Shown: in pieces, positions 46,531-55,514 of the stretch
Layout of the letters: each line of letters opens with the position of its first letter
How positions within the stretch are numbered: the stretch's first letter is position 1
Made by a program: the position numbers and the translations under genes
NCBI GenBank assembly: GCA_002239065.1
Contig: MPNO01000005.1
Coordinates: 62,001-126,000, forward strand
DNA: 64,000 bases
Direction of reading: 5' to 3'
Source: Defluviicoccus sp. bin129
Lineage (GTDB): Bacteria; Pseudomonadota; Alphaproteobacteria; MPNO01
Notes under the pieces: model-generated
What the model was told of the DNA's origin: nothing
Seen by the model: only the letters and a program-made list of their open reading frames with translations
The model's database searches: none

Positions 46531-47112
46531 GTGGACGCGCCCGACCCGTCGACCAGCTCGTACTACGTCAGCGACGATTTCTACGCCGGGCTGGTCGACG
46601 AGTTTTCCGGCTGGCAGACGCCCGAGCGCGCGATCTCGGACGCCGCGCTGCGCGAGTCCTGCGCGCGCTTCCTGGCCCTGGAGGCGCGGCTCCTCGACCA
46701 GGACCGGTTCGATGACTGGCTCGCCCTGTTCGCGCCCGAATGCGTCTACTGGGTGCCGGGGACGCGGGACGGCGACCCCAGGCGCGAGATCGCCATCGCC
46801 TTCGACGACCGCCGCAGGCTGGAGGACCGCATCTTCCGCCTCAACACCGGTGAGGCGTGGTCGCAGCGCCCCGGCTCGCGAACCACGCGCATGGTCTCCA
46901 ATATCGAGCTGTTCTCGACCGGCGACCCCGAGATCGTGATGGCGCGCTCCAATTTCCTCACCGTCGAGTTCCGCGCCGGGGCGACCCGGATCTGGGCCGG
47001 CTGGGCGGGCCACCGCCTGCGCGACGCGACCACGCATTGGCGGATCCTGGTCAAGCAGGTCAACCTGATCGACTACGACCAGAACCTGAGGAACCCGTCG
47101 ATCGTGCTGTGA
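46531..47112 (+). CDS. Rieske oxygenase small (beta) subunit
   Basis: A 193-residue SnoaL-like/ring-hydroxylating beta subunit. FLALEARLLDQDRFDDWLALFAPECVYWVP is the family's N-terminal signature, and SNIELF and HWRILVKQVNLI follow. It forms an alpha3beta3-type complex with the preceding subunit. Two GTGs, 46525 and 46531, are candidates; 46531 has GAGGGG at suitable spacing. The gene is convergent with the second Rieske oxygenase (12 nt). Confidence 0.9.
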   Translation: MDAPDPSTSSYYVSDDFYAGLVDEFSGWQTPERAISDAALRESCARFLALEARLLDQDRFDDWLALFAPECVYWVPGTRDGDPRREIAIAFDDRRRLEDRIFRLNTGEAWSQRPGSRTTRMVSNIELFSTGDPEIVMARSNFLTVEFRAGATRIWAGWAGHRLRDATTHWRILVKQVNLIDYDQNLRNPSIVL

Positions 47113-47124
47113 GCCGGATACGCC

Positions 47125-48165
47125 CTATGCCGGGTGAGGCGATGCGCCGTCCTCGATCAGGCCGGCGAGCAGCCGGCGGGCATGGATGGTCGGCTGGTCG
47201 GCGTTGACGTCGATCTGCGGCGCGCCGGGGCGCGCGTCGATGCCGCGCTGCTGTGCTTCCACCGCGTCGACGTCTTCCCGGAAGGTCTGGCGGACGCCGG
47301 GGTGGAGGCGGGTGTCGAGATCGTCGTCGTCGAGCCGGTAGTTGCGCGCGAACAGCCAGAAATAGTGGCAGGACGTCTCGCTCTCCGGGGTCGAGAAATG
47401 CGACGTCCGGTTGGTGATGCCGCGGCTGCGGTCGCCCTCGGGCGCGCCGGTCCCGGCTTCCGCCGCGCCGATGTCGAAGATGCACCCGGTCGGCGGCACG
47501 AAGGTGGCGAGGATCCAGCGGTCGACCGGCCCGGTGAAGCCGCCCGCCACCTTCCAGATCGGCGGCGCCTCGACGCCGAGCAGCCAGCGCGAGATCGCGA
47601 TCCGCCCATCCTTGCGCTCGACCTTCGGCGGTGTGTCCTGCACCGCGTCGCTGCCCAGCGTGTCGGGATGGACGAAGGTGACATGGGTCGCATCGAGCTG
47701 GATGTCGGTCAGCAGCCGGTACTCGGCGGCGACCGGGTGGTAGTCGCCGACGGTCCGCCACTCCGGCCCGTCGTTCCAGAACAGATCGGGGATCCGCGCC
47801 TCGTCGGCGCGGGCCGGGTCGCCCATCCAGATCCAGATCCAGCGATGCCGTTCGCGCACCGGGTAGCTCCGCACCGCCGCGCCCGGCGGGATCGTCGACT
47901 GGCCGGGAATCGCAATGCAGGCGCCGGTCGGATCGAAGGTCAGCCCGTGATAGCCGCACTGGATGTCGTCGCCCCGCACGCGGCCCATCGAGAGCGGCAG
48001 GTTGCGGTGGCAGCAGCGGTCCTCCAGCGCGACCGGAGACCCGTCCCCGCGGCGGTAGAGCACCACCGCCTCGCCGAGAAGAACGCGGCTTGTCGGCTCG
48101 GTGCCGACCTCGTGGTCCCAGGCGGCGACATACCAGCAATCGCGCAGATACATGGCGTTCGCCAT
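47125..48165 (-). CDS. Rieske oxygenase, vanillate O-demethylase-like
   Basis: A 346-residue single-component-type Rieske oxygenase alpha subunit. Rieske ligands are Cys51-x-His53 and Cys70-x2-His73. The iron site is LTDIQLDATHVTFVH with Asp154, His161 and His166. Size and N-terminus (LRDCWYVAAWDHEV) match VanA/dicamba/N-demethylase-like enzymes that remove methyl groups as formaldehyde. The ATG shares one base with the TGA of the formate dehydrogenase gene, so the two are co-translated. Confidence 0.9.
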   Translation of the reverse strand: MANAMYLRDCWYVAAWDHEVGTEPTSRVLLGEAVVLYRRGDGSPVALEDRCCHRNLPLSMGRVRGDDIQCGYHGLTFDPTGACIAIPGQSTIPPGAAVRSYPVRERHRWIWIWMGDPARADEARIPDLFWNDGPEWRTVGDYHPVAAEYRLLTDIQLDATHVTFVHPDTLGSDAVQDTPPKVERKDGRIAISRWLLGVEAPPIWKVAGGFTGPVDRWILATFVPPTGCIFDIGAAEAGTGAPEGDRSRGITNRTSHFSTPESETSCHYFWLFARNYRLDDDDLDTRLHPGVRQTFREDVDAVEAQQRGIDARPGAPQIDVNADQPTIHARRLLAGLIEDGASPHPA

Positions 48166-50948
48166 CACGCCGCCGCGGGCTCGTTCGACGGCGCCGCCTC
48201 GACCCTGGCGGCGCAGAACTTGAACTCGGGGATCTTGCCGAACGGGTCGAGCGCGTCGTTGGTCAGCAAATTGGCCGCCGCCTCGGCGAAGCAGAACGGG
48301 ATGAACACCACGCCCGCGGGCACGTCCCTGTCGACCCGGCCGACCAGCTCGATCGCCCCGCGCCTGGTCTCGACGCGGATCTTGGCGCCGGGGGCGAGCC
48401 CCATGCGGTCGAGATCGGACGGCGCGAGATGGGCGATCGCCTCGGGCTCGATGGCGTCGAGCACCCCGGCGCGCCGCGTCATCGCCCCGGTATGCCAGTG
48501 CTCCAGCACGCGGCCGGTGGTCAGGATCATCGGGAAGTCGGCGTCCGGCACCTCGTCCGGCGGGGCGATCGAGGCGGGCACGAACTTGCCGCGCCCGTTC
48601 GCGGTCGGGAAGCCGTCGCCGAAGATCACGTCGTCGCCCGGAACGTCGAGCGACGCGGTGGGGTAGGTGACCGAGTCCTCGCGCTCCAGCCGCTCCCACG
48701 AGATGCCGTTGAGCGAGGGCATCAGCGCCTGCATCTCGGCGAACACGTCGGCCGGGCCGTCATAGGACCAGTCGAGGCCGAGGCGGCGCGCGATCTCCTG
48801 CACGATCCACAGATCCTGGCGCGCCGCGCCCGGCAAGGGCAGGGCGGCGCGGCCGATCTGCACCTGGCGGTTGGTGTTGGTGTAGGAGCCGTCCTTCTCG
48901 GGGAACGCCGAGGCCGGCAGCAGCACGTCGGCGAAATAGGCGGTCTCGGTGAGGAACAGCTCCTGCACGACGAGATGGTCGAGCATGGCGAGCGCCTCGC
49001 GGGCGTGGCCGACGTCGGGGTCCGACATCGCCGGGTTCTCGCCCATGATGTACATGCCGCGGATCTCGCCCTGGTGGACCGCGTTCATGATCTCGACCAC
49101 GGTGAGCCCGCGCTCGGGGTCGAGCGAGGTCTTCCACGCGGTCTCGAAGGTCTCGCGGATTTCGGCCCCCGCCACCGAGCGGTAGTCGGGATAAAACATC
49201 GGGATCAGCCCGACATCGGAGGCGCCCTGCACGTTGTTCTGCCCGCGCAGCGGGTGCAGCCCCGAGCCCGGCCGGCCGACCTGGCCGGTCATCAGCGCGA
49301 GCGAGATCAGGCAGCGCGCGTTGTCGGTGCCGTGGATGTGCTGCGAGATGCCCATCCCCCAGAAGATGATCGAGGCCGGCGCGGTGGCGTATTTGCGCGC
49401 GACGATGCGGATGGTCTCGGCGTCGATGCCGCAGATCGGCGCCATCTCCTCCGGGGTGAAGGGCGCGATATGTGCCTTCAGCGCCTCGAACCCCTCGGTG
49501 TGGCGCTCGATATAGCCCGGGTCGTAGAGATCCTCGGCGACGATGGTGTTCATCATCGCGTTGAGCAGCGCCACGTCGGTGCCCGACTTGAACTGGAGCA
49601 TGTGGGTCGCGTGCCGGCTGAGCGCCTGGCCGCGCGGGTCCATGACGATCAGGGTCTTGCCGGCCTTGGCCGCGTTCTTGAAGAAGGTCGCCGCGACCGG
49701 GTGGTTCACCGCCGGGTTGGCGCCGATGACGATGATCACGTCCGAGTTGGCGCATTCGAAGAACGGCGCGGTCACCGCGCCCGAGTTGATGGTCTCCATC
49801 AGGGCGGCGACCGAGGACGCGTGGCACAGCCTTGTGCAGTGGTCGACGTTGTTGGTGCCGAAGCCCGCGCGCACCAGCTTCTGGAACAGATAGGCCTCCT
49901 CGTTGGAGCCCTTGGCCGAGCCGAACCCGGCGAGCGCGTTGCCGCCATGCGCGTCGCGGATGCGGGCGAGCCCGGCGGCGGCGACGTCGAGCGCCTCCTC
50001 CCAGCTCGCCTCGCGGAACAGCGCCAGCGGGTTCGCCGCATCGAGGCTCGCGAGGTCGTCCTTGCCGACCCCGTCCCGGCGGATCATCGGCGTGACGATG
50101 CGCTGCTTGTGGTGCACGTAGTCGAAGCCGAACCTTCCCTTGACGCACAGCCTGCCGTGATTGGCCGGGCCGTCCCTGCCCTCGACCTTGACCAGCCGGT
50201 CGTCCTTGATGTGGTAGGTGAGCTGGCAGCCGACGCCGCAATAGGGGCAGAGGCTGTCGACCGTGCGGTCGGGGGTGACGGCGCCCGGGCGGTCCGCCTG
50301 CATCATCGCCGCCGGCATCAGCGCGCCGGTGGGACAGGCTTGGACGCATTCGCCGCAGGCGACGCAGGTCGAGTCGCCCATCGGGTCGTCGAAGTCGAAG
50401 ACGATCTTCGCTTGGGAGCCGCGATGGGCCATGCCGATCACGTCGTTGACCTGGACCTCGCGGCAGGCGCGGACGCAGAGCGTGCAGTTGATGCAGGCAT
50501 CGAGATTGACCGCCATCGCCGGGTGGCTGGGATCGGCGGCGGGGGCGGCGATGGGATCGAAGCGGCTGTCCGCGATTCCGATCCGGTCGGCCCAGCGCCA
50601 GAGCTTGGAATCGGCATCATGCGCCTGTTCGCGCTCCGGCTGGTCGGCGATCAGCAGCTCGAACACCATGCGCCGCGCCGAGGCCGCGCGCTCGGATACG
50701 GTGTCCACCACCATCCCCTCGCTCGGGGTGCGGATGCAGGAGGCGGCGAGCACCCGCTCGCCCTCGATCTCGACCATGCAGGCGCGGCAATTGCCGTCGG
50801 CGCGATAGCCCGGCTCCGGCGCATAGCAGAGATGCGGGATCTCGATACCCCGGCGCTCCGCGACCTGCCAGATGGTCTCGCCCGGCTGGGCGGCGACGGT
50901 CTCGCCGTTGAGGGTGAAGGTGACCCCGGCTTCCTGATCCTTGGGCAT
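48165..50948 (-). CDS. fdsA: NAD-dependent formate dehydrogenase, catalytic alpha subunit (cysteine form)
   Basis: A 927-residue molybdo-/tungsto-bis-PGD enzyme. N-terminal [2Fe-2S] cysteines are 41, 54, 57 and 71. Two [4Fe-4S] clusters follow (CINCTLCVRAC, CVACGECVQAC). The cluster by the cofactor is in LCPYCGVGC. The catalytic residue is Cys375, followed by His376 (HCTRLCHASS), so this is not a selenoprotein. It oxidises formate to CO2. It is 3 nt after the diaphorase subunit gene. Confidence 0.94.
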   Translation of the reverse strand: MPKDQEAGVTFTLNGETVAAQPGETIWQVAERRGIEIPHLCYAPEPGYRADGNCRACMVEIEGERVLAASCIRTPSEGMVVDTVSERAASARRMVFELLIADQPEREQAHDADSKLWRWADRIGIADSRFDPIAAPAADPSHPAMAVNLDACINCTLCVRACREVQVNDVIGMAHRGSQAKIVFDFDDPMGDSTCVACGECVQACPTGALMPAAMMQADRPGAVTPDRTVDSLCPYCGVGCQLTYHIKDDRLVKVEGRDGPANHGRLCVKGRFGFDYVHHKQRIVTPMIRRDGVGKDDLASLDAANPLALFREASWEEALDVAAAGLARIRDAHGGNALAGFGSAKGSNEEAYLFQKLVRAGFGTNNVDHCTRLCHASSVAALMETINSGAVTAPFFECANSDVIIVIGANPAVNHPVAATFFKNAAKAGKTLIVMDPRGQALSRHATHMLQFKSGTDVALLNAMMNTIVAEDLYDPGYIERHTEGFEALKAHIAPFTPEEMAPICGIDAETIRIVARKYATAPASIIFWGMGISQHIHGTDNARCLISLALMTGQVGRPGSGLHPLRGQNNVQGASDVGLIPMFYPDYRSVAGAEIRETFETAWKTSLDPERGLTVVEIMNAVHQGEIRGMYIMGENPAMSDPDVGHAREALAMLDHLVVQELFLTETAYFADVLLPASAFPEKDGSYTNTNRQVQIGRAALPLPGAARQDLWIVQEIARRLGLDWSYDGPADVFAEMQALMPSLNGISWERLEREDSVTYPTASLDVPGDDVIFGDGFPTANGRGKFVPASIAPPDEVPDADFPMILTTGRVLEHWHTGAMTRRAGVLDAIEPEAIAHLAPSDLDRMGLAPGAKIRVETRRGAIELVGRVDRDVPAGVVFIPFCFAEAAANLLTNDALDPFGKIPEFKFCAARVEAAPSNEPAAA

Positions 50949-50951
50949 GGC

Positions 50952-52661
50952 CTATCCGTCCGGTATGTCCTGGGGGAAATGCTTCAGCGCCGACAACAGC
51001 CCGTTCGGCGCCGCCTGGCCGAGGCCGCAGATTGAGGCGTCGATCATCGCCCGGCTGAGTTCGCGAAGCAACGGCTCGTCCCATCGGGGCCGGCGCATCA
51101 GCCCGACCGATTTCTCGCAGCCGGCGCGGCAGGGCGTGCACTGCCCGCAGCTCTCGTCCTCGAAGAAGCGCATCAGGTTGAGCGCCGCGTCGGCCGCCGA
51201 ATCCCGATCCGAGAGCACGATCACCGCGGCCGACCCGATCAGGCAGCCATGCTCTTCCAGGGTGCCGAAATCGAGCGGGATGTCCGCCATGCCGGCGGGC
51301 AGGATGCCGCCCGAGGCGCCGCCCGGCAAATAGCCCTTGAAGGCGTGGCCGTCCGCCATGCCGCCGCAGTATTCGTCGATCAGCTCGCGGGCGGTGATCC
51401 CGGCCTCGGCGATCTTGACCCCGGGCTCCTTCACCCGGCCCGAGACCGAGAAGGTGCGCAGGCCCTTGCGTCCGTTGCGGCCCTTGCCGGCGAACCAGTC
51501 CGGGCCGTTGGCGAGGATGTCCGGCACCCAGTAGAGCGTCTCGACGTTGTTGATCAGCGTCGGCTTGCCGAACAGCCCGATCTGGGCCGGGAAGGGCGGC
51601 TTGTGCCGGGGCAGGCCGCGCTTGCCCTCAATGCTCTCCAGCATCGCCGATTCCTCGCCGCAGATATAGGCGCCGGCGCCGCGCCTGAGCACGATGGAGC
51701 CCGGCGCAGCCAGGCCTTCCGTCTCCAGCCGGGCGATCTCACCGATCAGGATCTCGCGCGCCACCGGGTACTCGTCGCGGAGATAGACATAGGTCTCTTC
51801 CGCCTCGACCGCCCAGTCGGCGATCAGCATGCCTTCGAGGAAGCGGTGCGGGTCGGTCTCGAGGAAGTAGCGGTCCTTGAAGGTGCCTGGCTCGCCCTCG
51901 TCGGCGTTGACCGCGAGATAGCGGGGACCCGGCTCGGCGCGGACGAAGGTCCATTTGCGCCCGGTCGGGAAGCCCGCCCCGCCGAGCCCGCGCAGGCTCG
52001 ACTTCTCCAGCGCCTCGATCACCCCCTCGACCGGCCGGTTCCCGTCGCGGCATTCGCGGAGCACCGTGTAGCCGCCGCCCGCGACGTAGTCGTCGAACCC
52101 GACATAGTCGGGGATCTCGGGCTTCGTCCTGCCGTCCGCGAGCGCGGCCATGACCCGCTCCGGGGTCGCGTGCGGCATCTGGTTGTGGCCGATCTCGGCC
52201 GCCGGCGCGCGGTCGCAGGCGCCGATGCAGGGCGCCCGGACGATGCGCACGCCATCGCCCACGCTACCCTCCAGCGTCTCGATCAGCGCATCGGCGCCCA
52301 TCATCTCGCAGGTGAGCGAGTCGCAGACCCGGATCGTGAGCGGCGGCGGGCGCGCATCCTCGTCGCCGAGCACGTCGAAATGGGCATAGAACGTCGCCGT
52401 CTCGTAGATCTCGGTGAGCGCGAGCTTCATCTCGTCGGCGAGCGCCGCCATGTCGTCGGGCGCGAGGCAGCCCTGCGAGTCCTGGATCAGATGCAGGTGC
52501 TCGATCAGCAGGTCGCGCCGGCGCGGCCGGTCGCCGAGGAGCGCGCGCACGCGCTCCGCCGCCGCCGCATCGACCTGGCGGCCCTTGGTGCGGGGCCGCG
52601 CCCGGGTGCGGGCCGAACCGGGATGCCCGTATGCGCGAACCACGCGCGCGCCTTCCGCCAT
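50952..52661 (-). CDS. NAD-dependent formate dehydrogenase, fused FdsG-FdsB (NuoE-NuoF) subunit
   Basis: A 569-residue fusion. Residues about 30-160 are NuoE/FdsG-like with [2Fe-2S] ligands at Cys113, Cys118, Cys145 and Cys149. The remainder is NuoF/FdsB-like with GLGGAGFPTGRKW and GAGAYICGEESAM for FMN/NAD and SCGQCTPCRAGC for [4Fe-4S]. It passes formate electrons to NAD+. The ATG at 52661 has GGGAGAGG upstream and is preferred over a longer frame. It is first in the operon with fdsA and the demethylase-like gene. Confidence 0.93.
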   Translation of the reverse strand: MAEGARVVRAYGHPGSARTRARPRTKGRQVDAAAAERVRALLGDRPRRRDLLIEHLHLIQDSQGCLAPDDMAALADEMKLALTEIYETATFYAHFDVLGDEDARPPPLTIRVCDSLTCEMMGADALIETLEGSVGDGVRIVRAPCIGACDRAPAAEIGHNQMPHATPERVMAALADGRTKPEIPDYVGFDDYVAGGGYTVLRECRDGNRPVEGVIEALEKSSLRGLGGAGFPTGRKWTFVRAEPGPRYLAVNADEGEPGTFKDRYFLETDPHRFLEGMLIADWAVEAEETYVYLRDEYPVAREILIGEIARLETEGLAAPGSIVLRRGAGAYICGEESAMLESIEGKRGLPRHKPPFPAQIGLFGKPTLINNVETLYWVPDILANGPDWFAGKGRNGRKGLRTFSVSGRVKEPGVKIAEAGITARELIDEYCGGMADGHAFKGYLPGGASGGILPAGMADIPLDFGTLEEHGCLIGSAAVIVLSDRDSAADAALNLMRFFEDESCGQCTPCRAGCEKSVGLMRRPRWDEPLLRELSRAMIDASICGLGQAAPNGLLSALKHFPQDIPDG

Positions 52662-52961
52662 GACCTCTCCCGGTTCCCGAAGCCTCGAAACTCGTCCCGC
52701 CGCGAACCTAGCGGCTCGCACCGGCCGCCGTCAAAAGATTGTCCGGGTCCGGAACGCAGGCACGATGCGTTGCGTGGCGGCGGGCCGTCCCTCGACAGGG
52801 TCCGTCGGATCTACTCGGGAAGAGGGGAAAAATTGCAATGCCTCACCCTGAGCAACCGCGAAGCGGCGTATCGAAGGGCAGCCGAGCCTTTCCCATCCGT
52901 CGTCATGGCCGGACTTGTCCGGGCATGACGGGGTGCGGGGCGCCATGCAGCGGCCACGGCG
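52662..52961. other. 300-bp intergenic region with interspersed-repeat sequence
   Basis: No gene is visible. At about 52839-52880 lies a segment of the CCTCACCCTGAG...TCGAAGGG type that recurs between genes in many alphaproteobacteria, by memory. A hairpin repeat follows at 52901-52930. Confidence 0.55.
52901..52930. repeat. REP-like hairpin repeat
   Basis: A 14-bp stem with one mismatch and a 2-nt loop: CGTCATGGCCGGAC pairs with GTCCGGGCATGACG. This CGTCATGGCCGG motif is a familiar alphaproteobacterial intergenic repeat; only one copy is seen in this window. Confidence 0.6.
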
Positions 52962-53132
52962 CTAGCCTACGTCGACCGCCTCGAGCGCGACCACCTCGGT
53001 GTTGATCAGCTGCTTGCCGGCATGTTCGAAATTGACGGTCACGCGGGCGCCGTCGACCGACTGCACCTGGCCGAGCCCCCAATCGGGACGTGCCGGGTGG
53101 CGCACCCGCATGCCGGGGGCGAGCTCACTCAT
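52962..53132 (-). CDS. DUF3553 small protein
   Basis: A 56-residue protein, MSELAPGMRVRHPARPDWG then GQVQSVDGARVTVNFEHAG and the end KQLINTEVVALEAVDVG. The R-H-P..PDWGLGQVQS pattern is characteristic of DUF3553, a short beta-barrel-like domain also found attached to UvrD-type helicases. Function is unknown. The ATG lies 8 nt inside the end of trmJ, so it is translationally coupled. Confidence 0.88.
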   Translation of the reverse strand: MSELAPGMRVRHPARPDWGLGQVQSVDGARVTVNFEHAGKQLINTEVVALEAVDVG

Positions 53133-53919
53133 CCCCGGCCTCGCCGGCGCGCCTGCCGGTCAGCCCGACGACGATGCCCCGCAGCGTCCGCACCTCCTGG
53201 TCGGTGAGGTCGGCGCGGGTGAAGATGTTGCGGATGTTGCGCACCATCCTCGGCCGCTTGTCGGGCGGGTAGAGGAAGCCGCAGGCGTCGAGCTCGGCTT
53301 CGAGATGGTCGAACAGGTCCTGGATCTCGCGCTGGGTGGCGGCCTGCGCGCCCTTCCGCGTCAGCCGGTCGGCGCCGTCTTCCAGCGCGGGGTCGGCCTG
53401 GAACCACTCGTAGCCGATCAGCAGCACCGCCTGGGCGAGGTTGATCGACGAATAGGCCGGGTTGGCCGGCACGATGACCAGCGCCTCGGCGCGCGCCGCG
53501 TCGTCGTTGTGGAGCCCGCTTTTCTCGCGCCCGAACAAGAGGGCGGAGCGCTCCCCCGCCGCGCGCCAGTCGTGCAGCTTCCGCGCCGCCGCGCGCGGGG
53601 TCAGCACCGGCTTCACCATGTCGCGCACCCGCGCGGTGGTGGCGAAGACGTGGCGGATGTCGCCGATCGCCGCCTCGGTGGTCGGGAACAGCCCGGCCTC
53701 GTGCAGCACCGCCTCCGCCCCCGAGGCGGTGTTGATCGCCTTCTGGTCGGGCCAGTCGCCGCGCGGCGCCACCAGGCGCAGATCGGTCAGGCCGAAATTG
53801 AGCATCGCGCGCGCCGCCGCGCCGATATTCTCGCCGAGCTGCGGCTCGACCAGGACGATTGCGGGGGCGAGCGGGTCGGCGGCGGCGACCGCGCGGCGGC
53901 TGCGGTCGGTGCCCGCCAT
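53125..53919 (-). CDS. trmJ: tRNA (cytidine/uridine-32-2'-O)-methyltransferase
   Basis: A 264-residue SPOUT-fold methyltransferase. The N-terminal IVLVEPQLGENIGAAARAMLNFGL, LLFGREKSGL and the SAM-knot ANPAYSSINLAQAVLL are typical of TrmJ/LasT. It 2'-O-methylates position 32 of tRNAs. Its ATG overlaps the TGA of cimA by one base. Confidence 0.92.
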   Translation of the reverse strand: MAGTDRSRRAVAAADPLAPAIVLVEPQLGENIGAAARAMLNFGLTDLRLVAPRGDWPDQKAINTASGAEAVLHEAGLFPTTEAAIGDIRHVFATTARVRDMVKPVLTPRAAARKLHDWRAAGERSALLFGREKSGLHNDDAARAEALVIVPANPAYSSINLAQAVLLIGYEWFQADPALEDGADRLTRKGAQAATQREIQDLFDHLEAELDACGFLYPPDKRPRMVRNIRNIFTRADLTDQEVRTLRGIVVGLTGRRAGEAGDE

Positions 53920-55514
53920 CAGGCGGGGCCGACGCCGTCGCGCATCAGCTTGTAGGTGATCGAGTCGTAGAGCGCGTTGAACGAGGCGTCGATCACGTTG
54001 GTCGACACGCCGACGGAGGACCAGTTCTCGCCGTCGTCGTCGCCGCTCTCGATCATCACCCGGGTGACCGCGGCGCTGCCGTCGCCGGGGGTCAGGATGC
54101 GCACCTTGTAGTCGACCAGCCGGAGCGCGCCGAGCCCGGGATAGAACGGGATCAGCACCTTGCGCAGCGCCCCGTCGAGCGCGTTGACCGGCCCGTTGCC
54201 CTCGGCCACCGCCATGTGGCGGTCGTCCCCCATGTCGACCTTGACGGTGGCTTCGGAGAGCGTGATCAGCTCGCCGCGCGCGTTCCAGCGCCGCTCGTCG
54301 AACACCCGGAAGCTGTGCAGCCGGAAGAACTCCGGCACCGAGCCGAGGGTGCGCCGCGCCAGCAGCTCGAAGCTGGCGCCGGCCCCGTCATAGGCGTAGC
54401 CCTCGAACTCGCGCCGCTTCACCTCTTCCAGCAGGCGCGGGAGCCTGGAGTTCCCGGGGTCGATGTCGAGCCCGATCTTGCGGAACCGGGCGAGGATGTT
54501 GGACCGTCCGGCCTGGTCGGAGACCACGATCTGGCGCTCGTTGCCGACCAGGGCCGGGTCGATATGCTCGTAGGTACGGGGGTCCTTCTCGATCGCCGAG
54601 ACGTGCAGCCCGCCCTTGTGGGCGAAGGCGGAGGCGCCGACATAGGCGGCGTTGCGCAGCGGCGCCCGGTTGAGCCGCTCGTCGAGCAGCCGCGAGGTCG
54701 GGGTCAGCTCGGCAAGCCCCGCCTCGTCGATCCCCGTCTGGTAGCCCATCTTGAGCATCAGGCTCGGGATCAGCGAGATCAGGTTGGCGTTGCCGCAGCG
54801 CTCGCCGAGCCCGTTGAGCGTGCCCTGCACCTGGCGGGCGCCGGCGCGCACCGCGGCGAGCGAGTTGGCGACCGCGTTCTCGGTGTCGTTGTGGCAGTGG
54901 ATGCCGAGCGCGCTGCCGGGAATGTGTTGCGCGACCTCGGCCGTGATGCGCTCGACCTCGTGCGGCAGGGTGCCGCCATTGGTGTCGCACAGCACCACCC
55001 AGCGCGCGCCCGCCTCGTGCGCCGCCTTCACGCAGTCGAGCGCGAAGCCGGGATTTGCCTTGTAGCCGTCGAAGAAATGCTCGGCGTCGAACATCGCCTC
55101 GTCCTTGGTCCGCGCGAGATGGGCGATCGAGTCGGCGATCATGGCTACGTTCTCGTCGAGCGCCACGTCGAGCGCGGTCCGCACGTGGAAGTCCCAGGTC
55201 TTGCCGACGATGCAGGCGACCGGCGCCCGGGCGTTCACCAGCGCCGCCAGCCCGGGATCGTTCTCCGCGCTCCGCCCCGGCCGGCGCGTCATCCCGAAGG
55301 CGGTGAAGCGCGCCCGCGCCAGCGCCGGCGGCTCGGCGAAGAACGCATCGTCGGTCGGGTTGGCGCCGGGCCAGCCGCCCTCGACATAGTCGATGCCGAG
55401 ACGGTCGAGCGCGCGCGCCACCGCGGCCTTGTCGGCGACGCCGAAATCGACCCCCTGGGTCTGCGCGCCGTCGCGCAGCGTGGAATCGAAGAGGTGGATG
55501 CGCCTGTCGCTCAT
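53919..55514 (-). CDS. cimA: (R)-citramalate synthase
   Basis: A 531-residue DRE-TIM aldol-condensing enzyme with LeuA-type C-terminal regulatory domain. FDSTLRDGAQTQGVDF is the DRE motif, with HCHNDTENAVANSLAAV carrying the metal histidines. It condenses pyruvate and acetyl-CoA to citramalate for isoleucine synthesis; the CimA-specific VDFGVADK string separates it from 2-isopropylmalate synthase. The ATG at 55514 overlaps the cysS stop (ATGA); a start 12 nt upstream is possible. Confidence 0.92.
   Translation of the reverse strand: MSDRRIHLFDSTLRDGAQTQGVDFGVADKAAVARALDRLGIDYVEGGWPGANPTDDAFFAEPPALARARFTAFGMTRRPGRSAENDPGLAALVNARAPVACIVGKTWDFHVRTALDVALDENVAMIADSIAHLARTKDEAMFDAEHFFDGYKANPGFALDCVKAAHEAGARWVVLCDTNGGTLPHEVERITAEVAQHIPGSALGIHCHNDTENAVANSLAAVRAGARQVQGTLNGLGERCGNANLISLIPSLMLKMGYQTGIDEAGLAELTPTSRLLDERLNRAPLRNAAYVGASAFAHKGGLHVSAIEKDPRTYEHIDPALVGNERQIVVSDQAGRSNILARFRKIGLDIDPGNSRLPRLLEEVKRREFEGYAYDGAGASFELLARRTLGSVPEFFRLHSFRVFDERRWNARGELITLSEATVKVDMGDDRHMAVAEGNGPVNALDGALRKVLIPFYPGLGALRLVDYKVRILTPGDGSAAVTRVMIESGDDDGENWSSVGVSTNVIDASFNALYDSITYKLMRDGVGPA

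Noticed and set aside
49800..49860. Possible selenocysteine in formate dehydrogenase
   Set aside because: The catalytic codon in HCTRLCHASS is a cysteine codon and the frame has no UGA.
48090..51035. A 981-residue plus-strand open frame
   Set aside because: Antisense to fdsA, with His/Arg/Asp-rich composition and no recognisable domain.
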